Below are positions 1-7,875 of a DNA stretch of 8,070 nt, one piece after another (position 1 is the stretch's first letter; each line of letters begins with the position of its first letter). Source of the stretch: Streptococcus sp. UBA6071. Its GTDB lineage: Bacteria > Bacillota > Bacilli > Lactobacillales > Streptococcaceae. The stretch covers positions 65,652 to 73,721 of the forward strand of contig DIXV01000098.1 in NCBI GenBank assembly GCA_002436115.1. Direction: 5' to 3'. Both the position numbers and the translations under genes were made by a program. A model generated the notes under the pieces. The model saw only the letters and a program-made list of their open reading frames with translations, had not been told where the DNA came from and did not search any database.

Positions 1-75
1 TAAACCGTATTAGTGAATTTACGACCTGTTCTGCCATCTAAAAATACGGTTGCCAAGCAATCCATTAAAATAGTG

Positions 76-108
76 AAAAAGATGTCAGCATTTAGCTGGC
101 ATCCTTTT
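76..108 (-). terminator. Terminator of the MarR-ABC exporter operon, possibly bidirectional
   Basis: A 9-bp stem (81-89 GATGTCAGC with 95-103 GCTGGCATC, one G-U pair) closes a 5-nt ATTTA loop. Read on the minus strand it is followed by TTTTTC (80-75), the form of an intrinsic terminator, and it starts 27 nt beyond the stop codon of the second ABC gene. On the plus strand the stem is followed by CTTTTG, so it may also stop a convergent gene lying to the left of the window. The 65 bases to its left hold nothing I can call a gene. Confidence 0.8.
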
Positions 109-129
109 GTTATTCCCTAAAGAACAAAC

Positions 130-1902
130 TTAAACCACTTCTTCTTGGTCTTCCACAAATTGAGAATTATAAAGATCTGCATAGAAGTTTCCTTGAGCTA
201 TCAATTCCTCATGATTCCCTTGTTCAATAATATTCCCATCTCGCATAACAAGGATTAAATCGGCATTTTTAATCGTTGACAAGCGGTGGGCAATGACAAA
301 TGATGTCCGCCCTTCCATTAGTTTATCCATAGCTTTTTGGAGCAATTCTTCTGTACGGGTATCAACAGATGATGTTGCTTCGTCAAGAATAAGCAAAGGG
401 GCATCCTTAAGCAAGGCACGTGCAATCGTCAGCAATTGTTTTTGACCGACAGATAAGGTGACGGACTCATCTAAGTAAGTGTCATACCCCTTAGGAAGGG
501 TCATGATAAAGTGGTGAACACCGACAGCTTTAGCCGCATCAATAACACGCTCATCTGAGATCCCAGTTTGGTTGTAAACTAAATTTTCTTTAACCGTTCC
601 TTCAAAGAGCCAAGTGTCTTGCAGAACCATTGCAAAAGCATCGTGAACCTCTTGGCGTGTCATATCGTTGATATCCACGCCGTCAATCTTAATCTGCCCC
701 TTATCAATCTCGTAGAATTTCATAAGCAGATTGACAATGGTTGTCTTACCAGCTCCAGTCGGACCAACAATAGCAACTTTTTGCCCTTTTTTAGCCTGTG
801 CAGAAAAATCATGGACTATGATTTTGTCTTGATGATAACCAAACTGGACATGTTCAAAGACAACATCGCCATGCGCAATGGCCAATTGTTGGGTTTTGCC
901 ACTCTCATCTTCCATTTCTTCTTCTGCAAGGAATTCAAAGACACGGCCCATAGCGGCACTGGCAGATTGTAATTGGGTAATGGATTGAGCAATCTGTGAC
1001 AGAGGTTGAGAAAAAATACGCACATAGGCCATGAAAGCAACAATCGTACCGATAGTAATCTCACCGTTAATGGTCATAACCGATCCAACGACAGAAACCA
1101 TAACATAGCCGAAATTTCCAATAAAGACCATCATTGGCATCATGACCCCTGAGAAGAACTGAGACTTCCACATACTTGAATACAGTGTGTTGTTCAACGC
1201 CTCAAAATAGGTTTTGCTCTCATTGACTGCATTATAACTGCTTACCACATTGTGACCTGAGTAGGTTTCTTCAATGAAACCATTGATATTTGCTAGGTTA
1301 GCTTGCTGGCGTTGAAAATGAGGCTGCGATTTTGCCATGATTAAGAGTGACAGGACGAACCCACCAAGAACAGACAAAACTGCTGTTGTCGCCATTGTCA
1401 CATTGGTTACAAACATCATGTAAATAGCTGCTACTAAGAGAATACTTGAATTGATGACGGTTCCCAAACTTTGATTCAGCGACTGACTGGCTGTATCAAC
1501 ATCATTGGTAACTCGAGAAAGGGTATCTCCCTGTGAATGGCTGTCAAAATAATGCAAAGGAAGGCGATTGATTTTCTCTGCAATTCCTGTCCGAAGACGC
1601 TGTGAGAAGTATTGAACAACACTTGATATGATAAAGCCTTGTCCATAAGAAAAGAGAGATCCCACACCATATAAAATAGCTAAGGCCAATCCAATCTTGG
1701 AAATCTGTTCCACATCAATGCCTGTCAGAAGACCCTCAGTGATTAAATCTGTCATTTCACTTAGTTTATCAGGCCCTACGACTGTGATAATACTTGAAAC
1801 AATGGAAGCAATGACCGCAAAGATAAATGGTAGTTTAAAGCCCTTGATATAAGGGGATAGCTGCCGATAGTATGACTGCCTTTTTATCTGTTTAGTTGCC
1901 AT
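130..1902 (-). CDS. ABC multidrug exporter half-transporter, catalytic partner (SatB / RcrQ-like)
   Basis: A 590-residue half-transporter with an N-terminal transmembrane domain (about 1-320, roughly six hydrophobic segments, exporter type) and a C-terminal nucleotide-binding domain (about 345-590). Visible motifs are Walker A GPTGAGKT (380-387), Q-loop Gln428, signature LSVGQ (483-487, Val for the usual first Gly), Walker B ending in Asp507-Glu508, and switch His539. It has the catalytic Glu and His its partner lacks, so it should supply the working hydrolysis residues of a heterodimer in the membrane. The start is ATG at 1902, with AAGGAGG at 1912-1918 inside the end of the upstream gene. 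The two genes overlap by 11 nt, which suggests translational coupling. By family (SatAB, PatAB, LmrCD, RcrPQ) the role is efflux of drugs or dyes, or in S. mutans an effect on competence. The substrate cannot be read from sequence. Exporter identity is near certain; the orthologue name is inference. Confidence 0.93.
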   Translation of the reverse strand: MATKQIKRQSYYRQLSPYIKGFKLPFIFAVIASIVSSIITVVGPDKLSEMTDLITEGLLTGIDVEQISKIGLALAILYGVGSLFSYGQGFIISSVVQYFSQRLRTGIAEKINRLPLHYFDSHSQGDTLSRVTNDVDTASQSLNQSLGTVINSSILLVAAIYMMFVTNVTMATTAVLSVLGGFVLSLLIMAKSQPHFQRQQANLANINGFIEETYSGHNVVSSYNAVNESKTYFEALNNTLYSSMWKSQFFSGVMMPMMVFIGNFGYVMVSVVGSVMTINGEITIGTIVAFMAYVRIFSQPLSQIAQSITQLQSASAAMGRVFEFLAEEEMEDESGKTQQLAIAHGDVVFEHVQFGYHQDKIIVHDFSAQAKKGQKVAIVGPTGAGKTTIVNLLMKFYEIDKGQIKIDGVDINDMTRQEVHDAFAMVLQDTWLFEGTVKENLVYNQTGISDERVIDAAKAVGVHHFIMTLPKGYDTYLDESVTLSVGQKQLLTIARALLKDAPLLILDEATSSVDTRTEELLQKAMDKLMEGRTSFVIAHRLSTIKNADLILVMRDGNIIEQGNHEELIAQGNFYADLYNSQFVEDQEEVV

Positions 1903-3661
1903 TTTCTAACTCCTCCTTAGATAGTTGAGAGTAAGCAATTTCCTGATAGACCTTATTGGTCGCCAAGAGTTCTTTATGCTTTCCTTTTCCAACGACTTTT
2001 CCTTCGTCCAAAACAAGGATTAAATCGGCATCCATAATTGTCGAAATACGTTGTGCCACAATTAATTTGGTTGTTTGAGCTGTTCGTTTTAACAAGTCCT
2101 GACGTAGGGTTCTGTCTGTCTTGTAGTCAAGAGCGGAGAACGAATCATCAAAGATGAGAATCTCAGGTTTCCTTGCCAAAGCACGCGCTATGGCTAGACG
2201 CTGTCTTTGTCCGCCTGAGAAGTTTGTGCCCCCCTGTGCAACTTCTTCGTCTAAGCCCTTCTCCTTGGCTTCTACAAATGATTTTCCTTGAGCTAGATCG
2301 AGAGCTTCCCAAATCGCATCATCTGATAAAGGGCTAGCATAGCTAGCACCCATCGTCAGATTTGAGCGGATTGTTCCGCTAAACAGCACTGCTTTTTGTG
2401 GAATATAGCCCACTTTATTATTCAATTCCTCATGAGAATAATTTTTGATGTTGATACCATCAATCTTAATCGTTCCTTGAGTAGCATCGTAAAAGCGTGG
2501 AATAAGATTGACCAAGGTCGATTTACCTGAACCAGTTGACCCAATAAAAGCGACGGTTTGTCCAGCTTCAGCCTTAAAACTAACGTGCTCAATTACAGCT
2601 TCAGAATGTTTACTGTAGCGAAAAGAAACATCTTCAAAGGCAATATGCCCCCGTGTTTGAGGAGAATCGCCCTTCGTCTCTTTCTTGTAAATAATAGATG
2701 ATTCAAAGGCCAACACCTCATTAATCCGTTCAGCAGAAACCAGAGCCCTTGGAAGAATCATAAAAACAATTGTCATCAACATAAAGCCCATAACCACTTG
2801 CATCCCGTAAGATGAGAAGACAACCATATCACTAAAGAGTGTCAGCTTTTCACTAACATTGGCAGCTTCAATAAGATAAGCCCCAATCCAATAGACCGAT
2901 AACGTCAACCCCGATGAAATTAAAATCATAATCGGAGTCATCATGGCCATCAAACGGTTAACAAAAAGATTCAGCCTAGTTACTTCGTCATTGGCTTTAG
3001 AGAATTTTTCATCTTGATAGGCTTCTGCATTGTAAGCACGAACCACTCGAATACCTGACAAGATTTCTCTTGTGATTGAATTCAGCTTGTCTGTCAGTTT
3101 TTGAACCAAGCCTTGTTTTGGAAAGGCCAGTAACAAAAGAGCCGACAACATGAGAAGCAAGACCAGAACTGACACAATAACTGCCATTGTCCATTCCCCG
3201 CTCTTACCAGCAATCTTAGTCATCGCCCAAGCCGCCATAATTGGTCCCTTTGTCACAACCTGCAAACCAATGGTAATTAAGATTTGAAGCTGGGTCAAAT
3301 CATTAGTTGTCCTTGTTAATAAGCTGGGAATAGAGAATTGTTTAATCTCTGCTTGGGAATAGTCCATAACTTGATTGTAAATGCTAGATCGCAAGCGTGT
3401 TGTAAAACTTGCTGCGACACGAGCTGCAATAAAGCCGACAAGAACGGCGGTTGCAAAACTTAAAAGAGACAAGACGATCATTACCCCGCCAGGCCTCATA
3501 ATGTCAGATGCTTTTGTCCCTTCTTGTTGCAGTAAGATTGTCATTTCAGAAATATAACTAGGAATTTCCAACTCCAACCAAACGCCTAAGCCCACAAGCC
3601 CAATACTAAAAAGCGTTAAGGCCACCTCTTTAGGTGTCATCTTTTTCAATAATGTATACAT
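1892..3661 (-). CDS. ABC multidrug exporter half-transporter, degenerate-site partner (SatA / RcrP-like)
   Basis: A 589-residue half-transporter: transmembrane domain about 1-315, nucleotide-binding domain about 340-589. Numbering from the ATG at 3661, the motifs are Walker A GSTGSGKS (374-381), Q-loop Gln422, signature FSGGQ (481-485), and Walker B ending Asp505-Asp506 where a catalytic Glu is expected. Gln537 replaces the switch His in the VAQRISTI segment. The same two substitutions are known in the degenerate half of heterodimeric exporters such as TM287/288. It should therefore pair with the product of the next gene, lending its intact signature to the working ATP site. An in-frame GTG at 3664 would give 590 residues, but AAGGAG at 3668-3673 lies only 3 nt from it and 6 nt from the ATG, so the ATG is preferred. 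The gene follows the MarR gene by 26 nt and overlaps the next exporter gene by 11 nt. Probable role: drug or peptide efflux. Confidence 0.93.
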   Translation of the reverse strand: MYTLLKKMTPKEVALTLFSIGLVGLGVWLELEIPSYISEMTILLQQEGTKASDIMRPGGVMIVLSLLSFATAVLVGFIAARVAASFTTRLRSSIYNQVMDYSQAEIKQFSIPSLLTRTTNDLTQLQILITIGLQVVTKGPIMAAWAMTKIAGKSGEWTMAVIVSVLVLLLMLSALLLLAFPKQGLVQKLTDKLNSITREILSGIRVVRAYNAEAYQDEKFSKANDEVTRLNLFVNRLMAMMTPIMILISSGLTLSVYWIGAYLIEAANVSEKLTLFSDMVVFSSYGMQVVMGFMLMTIVFMILPRALVSAERINEVLAFESSIIYKKETKGDSPQTRGHIAFEDVSFRYSKHSEAVIEHVSFKAEAGQTVAFIGSTGSGKSTLVNLIPRFYDATQGTIKIDGINIKNYSHEELNNKVGYIPQKAVLFSGTIRSNLTMGASYASPLSDDAIWEALDLAQGKSFVEAKEKGLDEEVAQGGTNFSGGQRQRLAIARALARKPEILIFDDSFSALDYKTDRTLRQDLLKRTAQTTKLIVAQRISTIMDADLILVLDEGKVVGKGKHKELLATNKVYQEIAYSQLSKEELENGN

Positions 3662-3667
3662 CACATT

Positions 3668-3673
3668 CTCCTT
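3668..3673 (-). promoter_or_regulatory. Ribosome binding site that decides the start of the first ABC gene
   Basis: AAGGAG on the minus strand lies 6 nt before the ATG at 3661 but only 3 nt before the in-frame GTG at 3664. Normal spacing favours the ATG. An ATG at 3666 is out of frame and meets TGA at once. Confidence 0.75.
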
Positions 3674-3687
3674 ATCCTATACTGGCT

Positions 3688-4134
3688 TCACTCTTGCTTA
3701 CCTGATGCCAGATTTATCCTGATTTGAGCCACTACTCGACGAATATGGTCAAAATCTTCCCTAGAAAGTCCCTTAAAAATTGTTTTCTCCATTTCTTGGA
3801 TAAAAGCGTGCAATTTCTCAGCTTTTTTCAGACCAAACGCTGTCAACTGAACATGCTTGTAGCGTTTATCATTTTTAGAAGGGACAATTTCAACAAAGCC
3901 ATTTTTCTCCATCCGCTTTATCAGGTTTGAGGCAACAGATTTTGAAACCTGTTGCTCCCTCTCAATATCCTTAATAAAAACTTCTTTATCCTGATGTTGG
4001 TAGAGATAGCTAACCGCATGCCCTTGAGGGCCTCCCAAATGTTCAACACCATGTTCTTTAGCTAAGTTACCAATAGCAACTTCCAGCTGATTGGCAAAAA
4101 GTTTCAGCTCTTGAATGGGGTCACGTTTCATCAT
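3688..4134 (-). CDS. MarR-family transcriptional repressor of the exporter operon (SatR / RcrR-like)
   Basis: A 148-residue protein of normal MarR length. It has an N-terminal dimerisation helix region (about 5-30), a winged helix-turn-helix (about 38-105) and C-terminal helices that complete the dimer (about 105-148). The recognition helix is visible as SKSVASNLIKRMEKNGFV (64-81), followed by the wing, PSKNDKRYKHVQLT (85-98), with the Asp-Lys-Arg typical of MarR wings. It is the first gene of a three-gene operon with two ABC exporter genes, 26 nt upstream of the first. The promoter upstream carries two matching palindromes. I infer a repressor that controls its own operon and is released by an exporter substrate or related signal; no ligand can be read. 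The start is ATG at 4134 with AGAGG 8 nt upstream; the second ATG at 4131 is also possible. Related systems are SatR of S. suis (fluoroquinolone efflux) and RcrR of S. mutans (competence and stress). Confidence 0.9.
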   Translation of the reverse strand: MMKRDPIQELKLFANQLEVAIGNLAKEHGVEHLGGPQGHAVSYLYQHQDKEVFIKDIEREQQVSKSVASNLIKRMEKNGFVEIVPSKNDKRYKHVQLTAFGLKKAEKLHAFIQEMEKTIFKGLSREDFDHIRRVVAQIRINLASGKQE

Positions 4135-4168
4135 TCATTCGTCCTCTCTCATCATTTCCATGAAAGCT

Positions 4169-4197
4169 ATTATAGTTCTTATGGGAACTATTGTCAA
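4169..4197 (-). promoter_or_regulatory. Perfect-consensus sigma-A promoter of the MarR-ABC operon
   Basis: On the minus strand there is TTGACA (4197-4192), a spacer of exactly 17 nt, and TATAAT (4174-4169). Both hexamers and the spacing match the housekeeping consensus exactly. Transcription should begin near 4162, giving a leader of about 28 nt with AGAGG before the marR start. A promoter this strong would need tight repression, which fits the palindromes lying over and beside it. Confidence 0.88.
4172..4191. promoter_or_regulatory. Probable MarR operator 1, inside the promoter spacer
   Basis: A perfect inverted repeat, ATAGTTC (4172-4178), 6-nt centre, GAACTAT (4185-4191), fills the 17-nt spacer and overlaps part of the -10 box. 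Bound protein here would block RNA polymerase. The length and symmetry suit a MarR dimer. The assignment to the adjacent MarR gene rests on position and on the second copy nearby. Confidence 0.82.
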
Positions 4198-4201
4198 GAA
4201 A

Positions 4202-4221
4202 AAAGTTTCCATAAGAACTAT
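4202..4221. promoter_or_regulatory. Probable MarR operator 2, upstream of the -35 box
   Basis: AAAGTTTCCATAAGAACTAT matches operator 1, read on its other strand, at 18 of 20 positions. Its centre is 30 bp from that of operator 1, close to three helical turns, so two dimers could sit on the same face of the DNA. It begins 4 bp beyond the -35 hexamer. Its own symmetry is less perfect than that of operator 1, so it may bind more weakly. Confidence 0.78.
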
Positions 4222-4250
4222 TTTTAAAACATTATCAAAACTAGAGGAAG

Positions 4251-4274
4251 AAAAAAAGGGCTTGATCTCCCCTT
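4251..4274 (-). terminator. Terminator-like hairpin with long U tract, upstream of the marR promoter
   Basis: On the minus strand AAGGG (4274-4270) pairs with CCCTT (4260-4256) across a 9-nt loop, and seven T residues run from 4257. The stem is only 5 bp, but the U tract is strong. It lies between carB and the marR promoter, so it would stop residual carB read-through before the regulated operon. Confidence 0.45.
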
Positions 4275-4348
4275 AATTTCTGCAAAAATGTTGCAATACC
4301 TATCTATAAAATAATCTAGCCAGAACAGATTTCCCTACTAAACAGGCA

Positions 4349-4380
4349 GAAAAGCCCGAATACCTAAGCATTTAAGGGCT
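4349..4380 (-). terminator. Second terminator-like hairpin downstream of carB
   Basis: On the minus strand AGCCC (4380-4376) pairs with GGGCT (4357-4353). An inner AATGC / GTATT helix with one G-U pair closes a TTAG loop. Only four T residues follow (TTTTC), so termination efficiency is doubtful. It may be a back-up to the stronger terminator at 4424-4471. Confidence 0.4.
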
Positions 4381-4423
4381 ATCTACCTTGAGCAAGAGTC
4401 GTTTCAAGACCAATGGAACAAGC

Positions 4424-4471
4424 AAAAATAACCACGCTGCCCGAAGTCAAGCTCGGAAAGACAGCGTGGTT
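4424..4471 (-). terminator. Main carB terminator
   Basis: A perfect 10-bp stem, AACCACGCTG (4430-4439) with CAGCGTGGTT (4462-4471), encloses an inner CCGA / TCGG helix (4441-4444 with 4453-4456). On the minus strand it runs into ATTTTTGC, an intrinsic terminator about 80 nt beyond the carB stop. The plus strand lacks a U tract after the stem, so it should act only on leftward transcripts. Confidence 0.75.
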
Positions 4472-4493
4472 GGTTGGCGACTCCTTCTCTTAC

Positions 4494-4547
4494 ACCACTA
4501 GAAGGGATAGAGGAGATAGCCACTTTTTGAGGTTACGGTCTAGTGAT
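4494..4547 (-). repeat. Long-looped inverted repeat just after the carB stop codon
   Basis: ACCACTAGA (4494-4502) can pair with TCTAGTGAT (4539-4547), nine pairs including one G-U, across a 36-nt loop. It begins 3 nt past the carB stop codon on the transcript and has no U tract. It could protect the 3' end of the message or be chance. I see no further strong pairing in the loop. Confidence 0.35.
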
Positions 4548-4550
4548 GGA

Positions 4551-7500
4551 TTAAATTGCTTTAGTTATAAAGCCACGACTCTCTAAAACCTTAAGCATGG
4601 CATTAGCTGTATCCATAGCAGTGAAGAGAGGGATTCCGTGCTCAATAGCTGACCGACGAATGATTTCACCGTCTTCATCAGCCGTGCGTTTGGTTCCTAC
4701 AGTATTGATAATGGTTTGAACCTTACCAGTCTTAACTAAAGCAGGGATATCATTTTGGGCATCTTCACCTATCTTATTGACCAATTGGGTGGTGACACCG
4801 TTCTCTGATAGGAACTTTGCTGTCCCATTGGTGGCTAAGATGGTATAACCAATCGTTTCAAATCGTTTGGCTAAATCTAGCGCTTCTTCCTTGCCATCGT
4901 CTGCAATGGTGAACACCACATTACCAAAGGTTGGTAGGTGGAGATAAGAGGCTTCAAAAGCTTTGTAAAGAGCTTTCTCTAAGGTCATATCAGACCCCAT
5001 TACTTCTCCTGTCGATTTCATTTCAGGCCCAAGTAGACTATCTACTTTGGCTAGTTTAGTAAAGGAAAAGACTGGTGCCTTAACGTGAACCTGATGACTC
5101 TCTGGATAGAGACCATCTTGGTAGCCGAGGTCTGCAAGTGTTTTGCCAAGTATCAACTGGGTGGCTACCTGAGCCATTGGAATATTGGTTACTTTAGAAA
5201 GGAAGGGAACAGTACGGCTGGCTCGTGGATTAACTTCAATGACATAGACCTTTTCATCCTTGATGACAAATTGAATATTCATCATGCCGATACAGTTCAA
5301 GCCAATCGCCAACTTTTTAGTGTAGTCAGCAATGGTTGCCTGAATCTCTTTAGACAGGGTTTGAGGGGGGTAAACAGCCATGGAGTCTCCTGAGTGAACA
5401 CCAGCACGTTCAATATGCTCCATGATTCCTGGAATGAGAACGTCCTGACCATCTGAAATGGCATCCACTTCACATTCCCGACCAACAAGATAAGAATCAA
5501 CTAGAACGGGATGGTCTGGACTTGCCTTAACTGCTGTACGCATATAGGCACGAAGATCCGTTTCATTTTCAACGATTTCCATAGCACGACCACCTAAGAC
5601 ATAAGACGGGCGAACCAGAACGGGGAAACCAACCTTACGAGCAGCCATAACAGCTTCTTCTTCATTTGTTGCTGTATAGCCTGGCGGTTGTGGAATATCT
5701 AGTGCCTTAAGAGCCTGTTCAAATAGGTTGCGATCCTCGGCACGATCAAGGTCAGCTACTTGTGTCCCCATAATCTTGACGCCAGCATCGGATAGACTTT
5801 CGGCTAAATTAATGGCCGTTTGACCACCAAATTGCACCACCACTCCCTTGGGTTTTTCTAAGTCGATCACATTCATCACATCTTCAAAGGTCAACGGTTC
5901 AAAGTAGAGTTTGTCAGACACAGAGAAATCCGTTGATACTGTTTCTGGGTTTGAATTCATGATAATTGCTTCGTAGCCTGCTTCTTGAATCGCCTTCACC
6001 GAATGAACCGTTGCATAGTCAAATTCTACACCTTGACCAATACGGATCGGGCCCGAACCTAGAACCAAGACAGATTCATTGTCAGACACGATGGATTCAT
6101 TTTCCAGACCGTAGGTTGAATAGAAGTAAGGGGTCTCCGATTCAAACTCTGCGGCACAAGAATCTACCATTTTATAGACAGGAACTATCCCATTTTCTAG
6201 GCGAAGCTGTCGAACGGCTTGAGCACTTGTCTTCCAAAGGTCTGCAATCTTTCGGTCTGCAAAGCCATTTTTCTTGGCTTGTTTGAGCAAGTCTATATTT
6301 TGAGGCTGTTGTGCCAACTCTTGCTCAATTTCAACGATATGGAGGAACTTATCCAAGAAAAAGAGATCAATTTTGGTCAAGTTTGCCAGCTCTTCTGTTG
6401 TATAGCCTCGACGGATAGCTTCTGACAGATAGAAGAGACGATCATCTTGAGCTTTGACAATCTTTTCTATCAAGTCATCGTCAGCCACTTGAGTAAGTTC
6501 AGCCATTTCATTATGGTAGGTACCGATTTCCAGAGACCGACATGCCTTGAGTAAGCTTTCTTCAATATTACGACCAATAGCCATGACCTCGCCTGTTGCC
6601 TTCATTTGAGTACCAAGACGACGTTCTCCCTTTTCAAACTTGTCAAAGGGGAAGCGAGGAATTTTAGCCACCACATAGTCAAGGGCTGGCTCAAACATGG
6701 CATAGGTAGAACCTGTGACAGGATTGATCATTTCATCAAGGGTTAAACCAACTGCAATTTTAGCAGCCAACTTGGCAATAGGGTAGCCTGTCGCTTTAGA
6801 GGCAAGGGCAGATGAACGTGATACCCGTGGATTGACCTCAATGATGTAATACTTAAAGCTATTTGGATCAAGGGCTAATTGAACGTTACAGCCCCCTTCA
6901 ATTTTAAGAGCACGAATGATCTTCAAGCTAGCATCACGCAGCATTTGGTTTTCAATATCTGATAAGGTTTGAGTCGGGGCAAAGACGATCGAATCTCCTG
7001 TGTGAATACCGACAGGATCAAAGTTTTCCATATTACAAACCACAAGTGCATTGTCTGCTGAATCCCGCATCACTTCGTATTCAATTTCCTTGAAGCCTGC
7101 AATAGAGCGTTCAATCAAACATTGAGTGACTGGTGATAATTTTAAACCGTTGTCTGCGATTTCCCGAAGTTCCTCTTCATTAGCACACATTCCGCCACCT
7201 GTACCACCCAGCGTAAAGGCTGGTCTCACGATAACAGGGTAGCCAATCGTTCTAGCAAAGGCAACAGCTTCTTCAACCGTATTGACAATCTCTGATTCAG
7301 GGATTGGTTGGTCCAACTCTTCCATCAATTGCTTAAACAGATCACGGTCTTCTGCTTGATCAATGGCAGATAATTTTGTTCCCAAAAGCTCAACGCCCAA
7401 ATCTTCCAGAATCCCTGCCTTTGCTAATTCCATCGCCATGTTAAGACCCGTTTGTCCTCCTAGAGTTGGTAGGAGAGCATCTGGTCTTTCTTTTCTGAGA

Positions 7501-7730
7501 ATCTGAGTGACAAACTCCAAGGTGATGGGTTCAATATAGACCTTATCGGCAATTTCTTTATCCGTCATAATGGTTGCGGGATTGGAATTAACAAGAACAA
7601 CTGAATAGCCTTCTTCTTTCAAAGCTAAACAGGCCTGAGTTCCTGCATAGTCAAATTCCGCCGCTTGACCGATGATAATCGGACCTGAACCGATAACCAT
7701 AATTTTGTTAATATCTGAACGTTTTGGCAT
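4551..7730 (-). CDS. carB: Carbamoyl-phosphate synthase large subunit
   Basis: CarB makes carbamoyl phosphate from bicarbonate, ammonia (channelled from the CarA glutaminase) and two ATP, feeding pyrimidine and arginine synthesis in the cytoplasm. The 1059 residues are full length for a Gram-positive CarB. The two homologous halves are clear: GSGPIIIGQ (14-22), the glycine-rich ATP-grasp loop from Arg169 to Cys182, and [15 protein letters not shown] (298-312); then [10 protein letters not shown] (558-567), [11 protein letters not shown] (707-717) and [15 protein letters not shown] (832-846). A linker or oligomerisation domain lies between (about 401-550), and an MGS-like allosteric domain ends the protein (about 936-1059). 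The start is ATG at 7730, with AGGAGG 6 nt upstream and the expected MPKR N-terminus. The frame stays open to an ATG at 7790, but those 20 extra codons have no family counterpart. No frameshift or missing motif is seen. Unusually, carA is not directly upstream; a 37-codon ORF ends 22 nt before it. Confidence 0.97.
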   Translation of the reverse strand: MPKRSDINKIMVIGSGPIIIGQAAEFDYAGTQACLALKEEGYSVVLVNSNPATIMTDKEIADKVYIEPITLEFVTQILRKERPDALLPTLGGQTGLNMAMELAKAGILEDLGVELLGTKLSAIDQAEDRDLFKQLMEELDQPIPESEIVNTVEEAVAFARTIGYPVIVRPAFTLGGTGGGMCANEEELREIADNGLKLSPVTQCLIERSIAGFKEIEYEVMRDSADNALVVCNMENFDPVGIHTGDSIVFAPTQTLSDIENQMLRDASLKIIRALKIEGGCNVQLALDPNSFKYYIIEVNPRVSRSSALASKATGYPIAKLAAKIAVGLTLDEMINPVTGSTYAMFEPALDYVVAKIPRFPFDKFEKGERRLGTQMKATGEVMAIGRNIEESLLKACRSLEIGTYHNEMAELTQVADDDLIEKIVKAQDDRLFYLSEAIRRGYTTEELANLTKIDLFFLDKFLHIVEIEQELAQQPQNIDLLKQAKKNGFADRKIADLWKTSAQAVRQLRLENGIVPVYKMVDSCAAEFESETPYFYSTYGLENESIVSDNESVLVLGSGPIRIGQGVEFDYATVHSVKAIQEAGYEAIIMNSNPETVSTDFSVSDKLYFEPLTFEDVMNVIDLEKPKGVVVQFGGQTAINLAESLSDAGVKIMGTQVADLDRAEDRNLFEQALKALDIPQPPGYTATNEEEAVMAARKVGFPVLVRPSYVLGGRAMEIVENETDLRAYMRTAVKASPDHPVLVDSYLVGRECEVDAISDGQDVLIPGIMEHIERAGVHSGDSMAVYPPQTLSKEIQATIADYTKKLAIGLNCIGMMNIQFVIKDEKVYVIEVNPRASRTVPFLSKVTNIPMAQVATQLILGKTLADLGYQDGLYPESHQVHVKAPVFSFTKLAKVDSLLGPEMKSTGEVMGSDMTLEKALYKAFEASYLHLPTFGNVVFTIADDGKEEALDLAKRFETIGYTILATNGTAKFLSENGVTTQLVNKIGEDAQNDIPALVKTGKVQTIINTVGTKRTADEDGEIIRRSAIEHGIPLFTAMDTANAMLKVLESRGFITKAI

Positions 7731-7736
7731 TGTATT

Positions 7737-7742
7737 CCTCCT
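7737..7742 (-). promoter_or_regulatory. carB: Ribosome binding site that fixes the carB start
   Basis: AGGAGG on the minus strand sits 6 nt before the ATG at 7730. This favours that start over the in-frame ATG at 7790, which would add 20 residues not expected in CarB. Confidence 0.85.
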
Positions 7743-7752
7743 ATTTGCCGAC

Positions 7753-7866
7753 TCACTGTTCGACCTTAAATATGCAATTGATTCTTTCAACGATTCCTTG
7801 ATAGGCTAGATTGGCTGCATCCAGCGTAGTGACTTCGCTCCCCGTTGTGTTTACCGTATTTCCCAT
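7753..7866 (-). CDS. Small hypothetical protein, possibly the truncated start of a larger gene
   Basis: A 37-codon ORF starting [12 protein letters not shown] and ending KVEQ. It starts 9 nt after the preceding partial gene and is preceded by AAGGGAG 4 nt from its ATG, so translation is plausible. The first 29 or so residues look like a soluble, Thr-rich beginning followed by a helix ([16 protein letters not shown]). The last few residues change character (NCIFKVEQ), as if a longer gene had been cut and joined to new sequence near 7770-7785. I do not recognise the family. It has no membrane segment or signal peptide. Small phage structural-region proteins can look like this, but that is only an impression. 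It ends 22 nt before carB. It could be a genuine small gene, a truncated remnant, or not expressed. Confidence 0.45.
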   Translation of the reverse strand: MGNTVNTTGSEVTTLDAANLAYQGIVERINCIFKVEQ

Positions 7867-7875
7867 CGTTCTCCC

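Larger units (their letters stand above)
4222..4550. other. Non-coding stretch between carB and the marR control region
   Basis: I see no credible gene here on either strand: the short open frames lack ribosome binding sites and have unnatural composition. Reading leftwards from the carB stop it holds a long-looped inverted repeat, one strong terminator and two weaker terminator-like hairpins, listed separately. I see no insertion sequence ends, tRNA or hydrophobic small peptide. Confidence 0.6.

Noticed and set aside
3..51. Inverted repeat AACCGTATT (3-11) and AATACGGTT (43-51).
   Set aside because: Nine base pairs with a 31-nt loop and no U tract or other signal at the window edge; chance cannot be excluded.
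1..65. A minus-strand frame starting at an ATG at 65 and open to the left edge, and a plus-strand frame ending at 41.
   Set aside because: The minus-strand start has no ribosome binding site and lies just past a terminator. The plus-strand tail is only 12 codons. Neither is recognisable.
130..360. Search for short out-of-frame peptides at the 3' end of the second ABC gene, because S. mutans rcrQ is reported to encode such peptides.
   Set aside because: Both alternative minus-strand frames are broken by several stops. The only ATG-started peptide I could read was about 12 codons, with no ribosome binding site.
816..1670. Shorter minus-strand open frames of 82 and 64 codons inside the second ABC gene (816-1064 and 1476-1670).
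   Set aside because: They are shadow frames of a clearly conserved exporter gene, with unnatural composition and no protein features of their own.
4330..4550. A degraded type I toxin-antitoxin (Fst/par-like) locus, suggested by the strong hairpin and small open frames around it.
   Set aside because: No short hydrophobic toxin-like peptide with a ribosome binding site is present on either strand, and the terminator has a U tract in one direction only.
7731..7790. In-frame 20-codon N-terminal extension of CarB from the ATG at 7790.
   Set aside because: The strong AGGAGG at 7737-7742 is correctly spaced for the ATG at 7730, the MPKR start matches the family, and the extension overlaps the 37-codon ORF.
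7766..7800. A carB promoter with TTGAAA and TATTTA boxes on the minus strand.
   Set aside because: The two hexamers are separated by only about 12 nt, too short for a normal sigma-A promoter.
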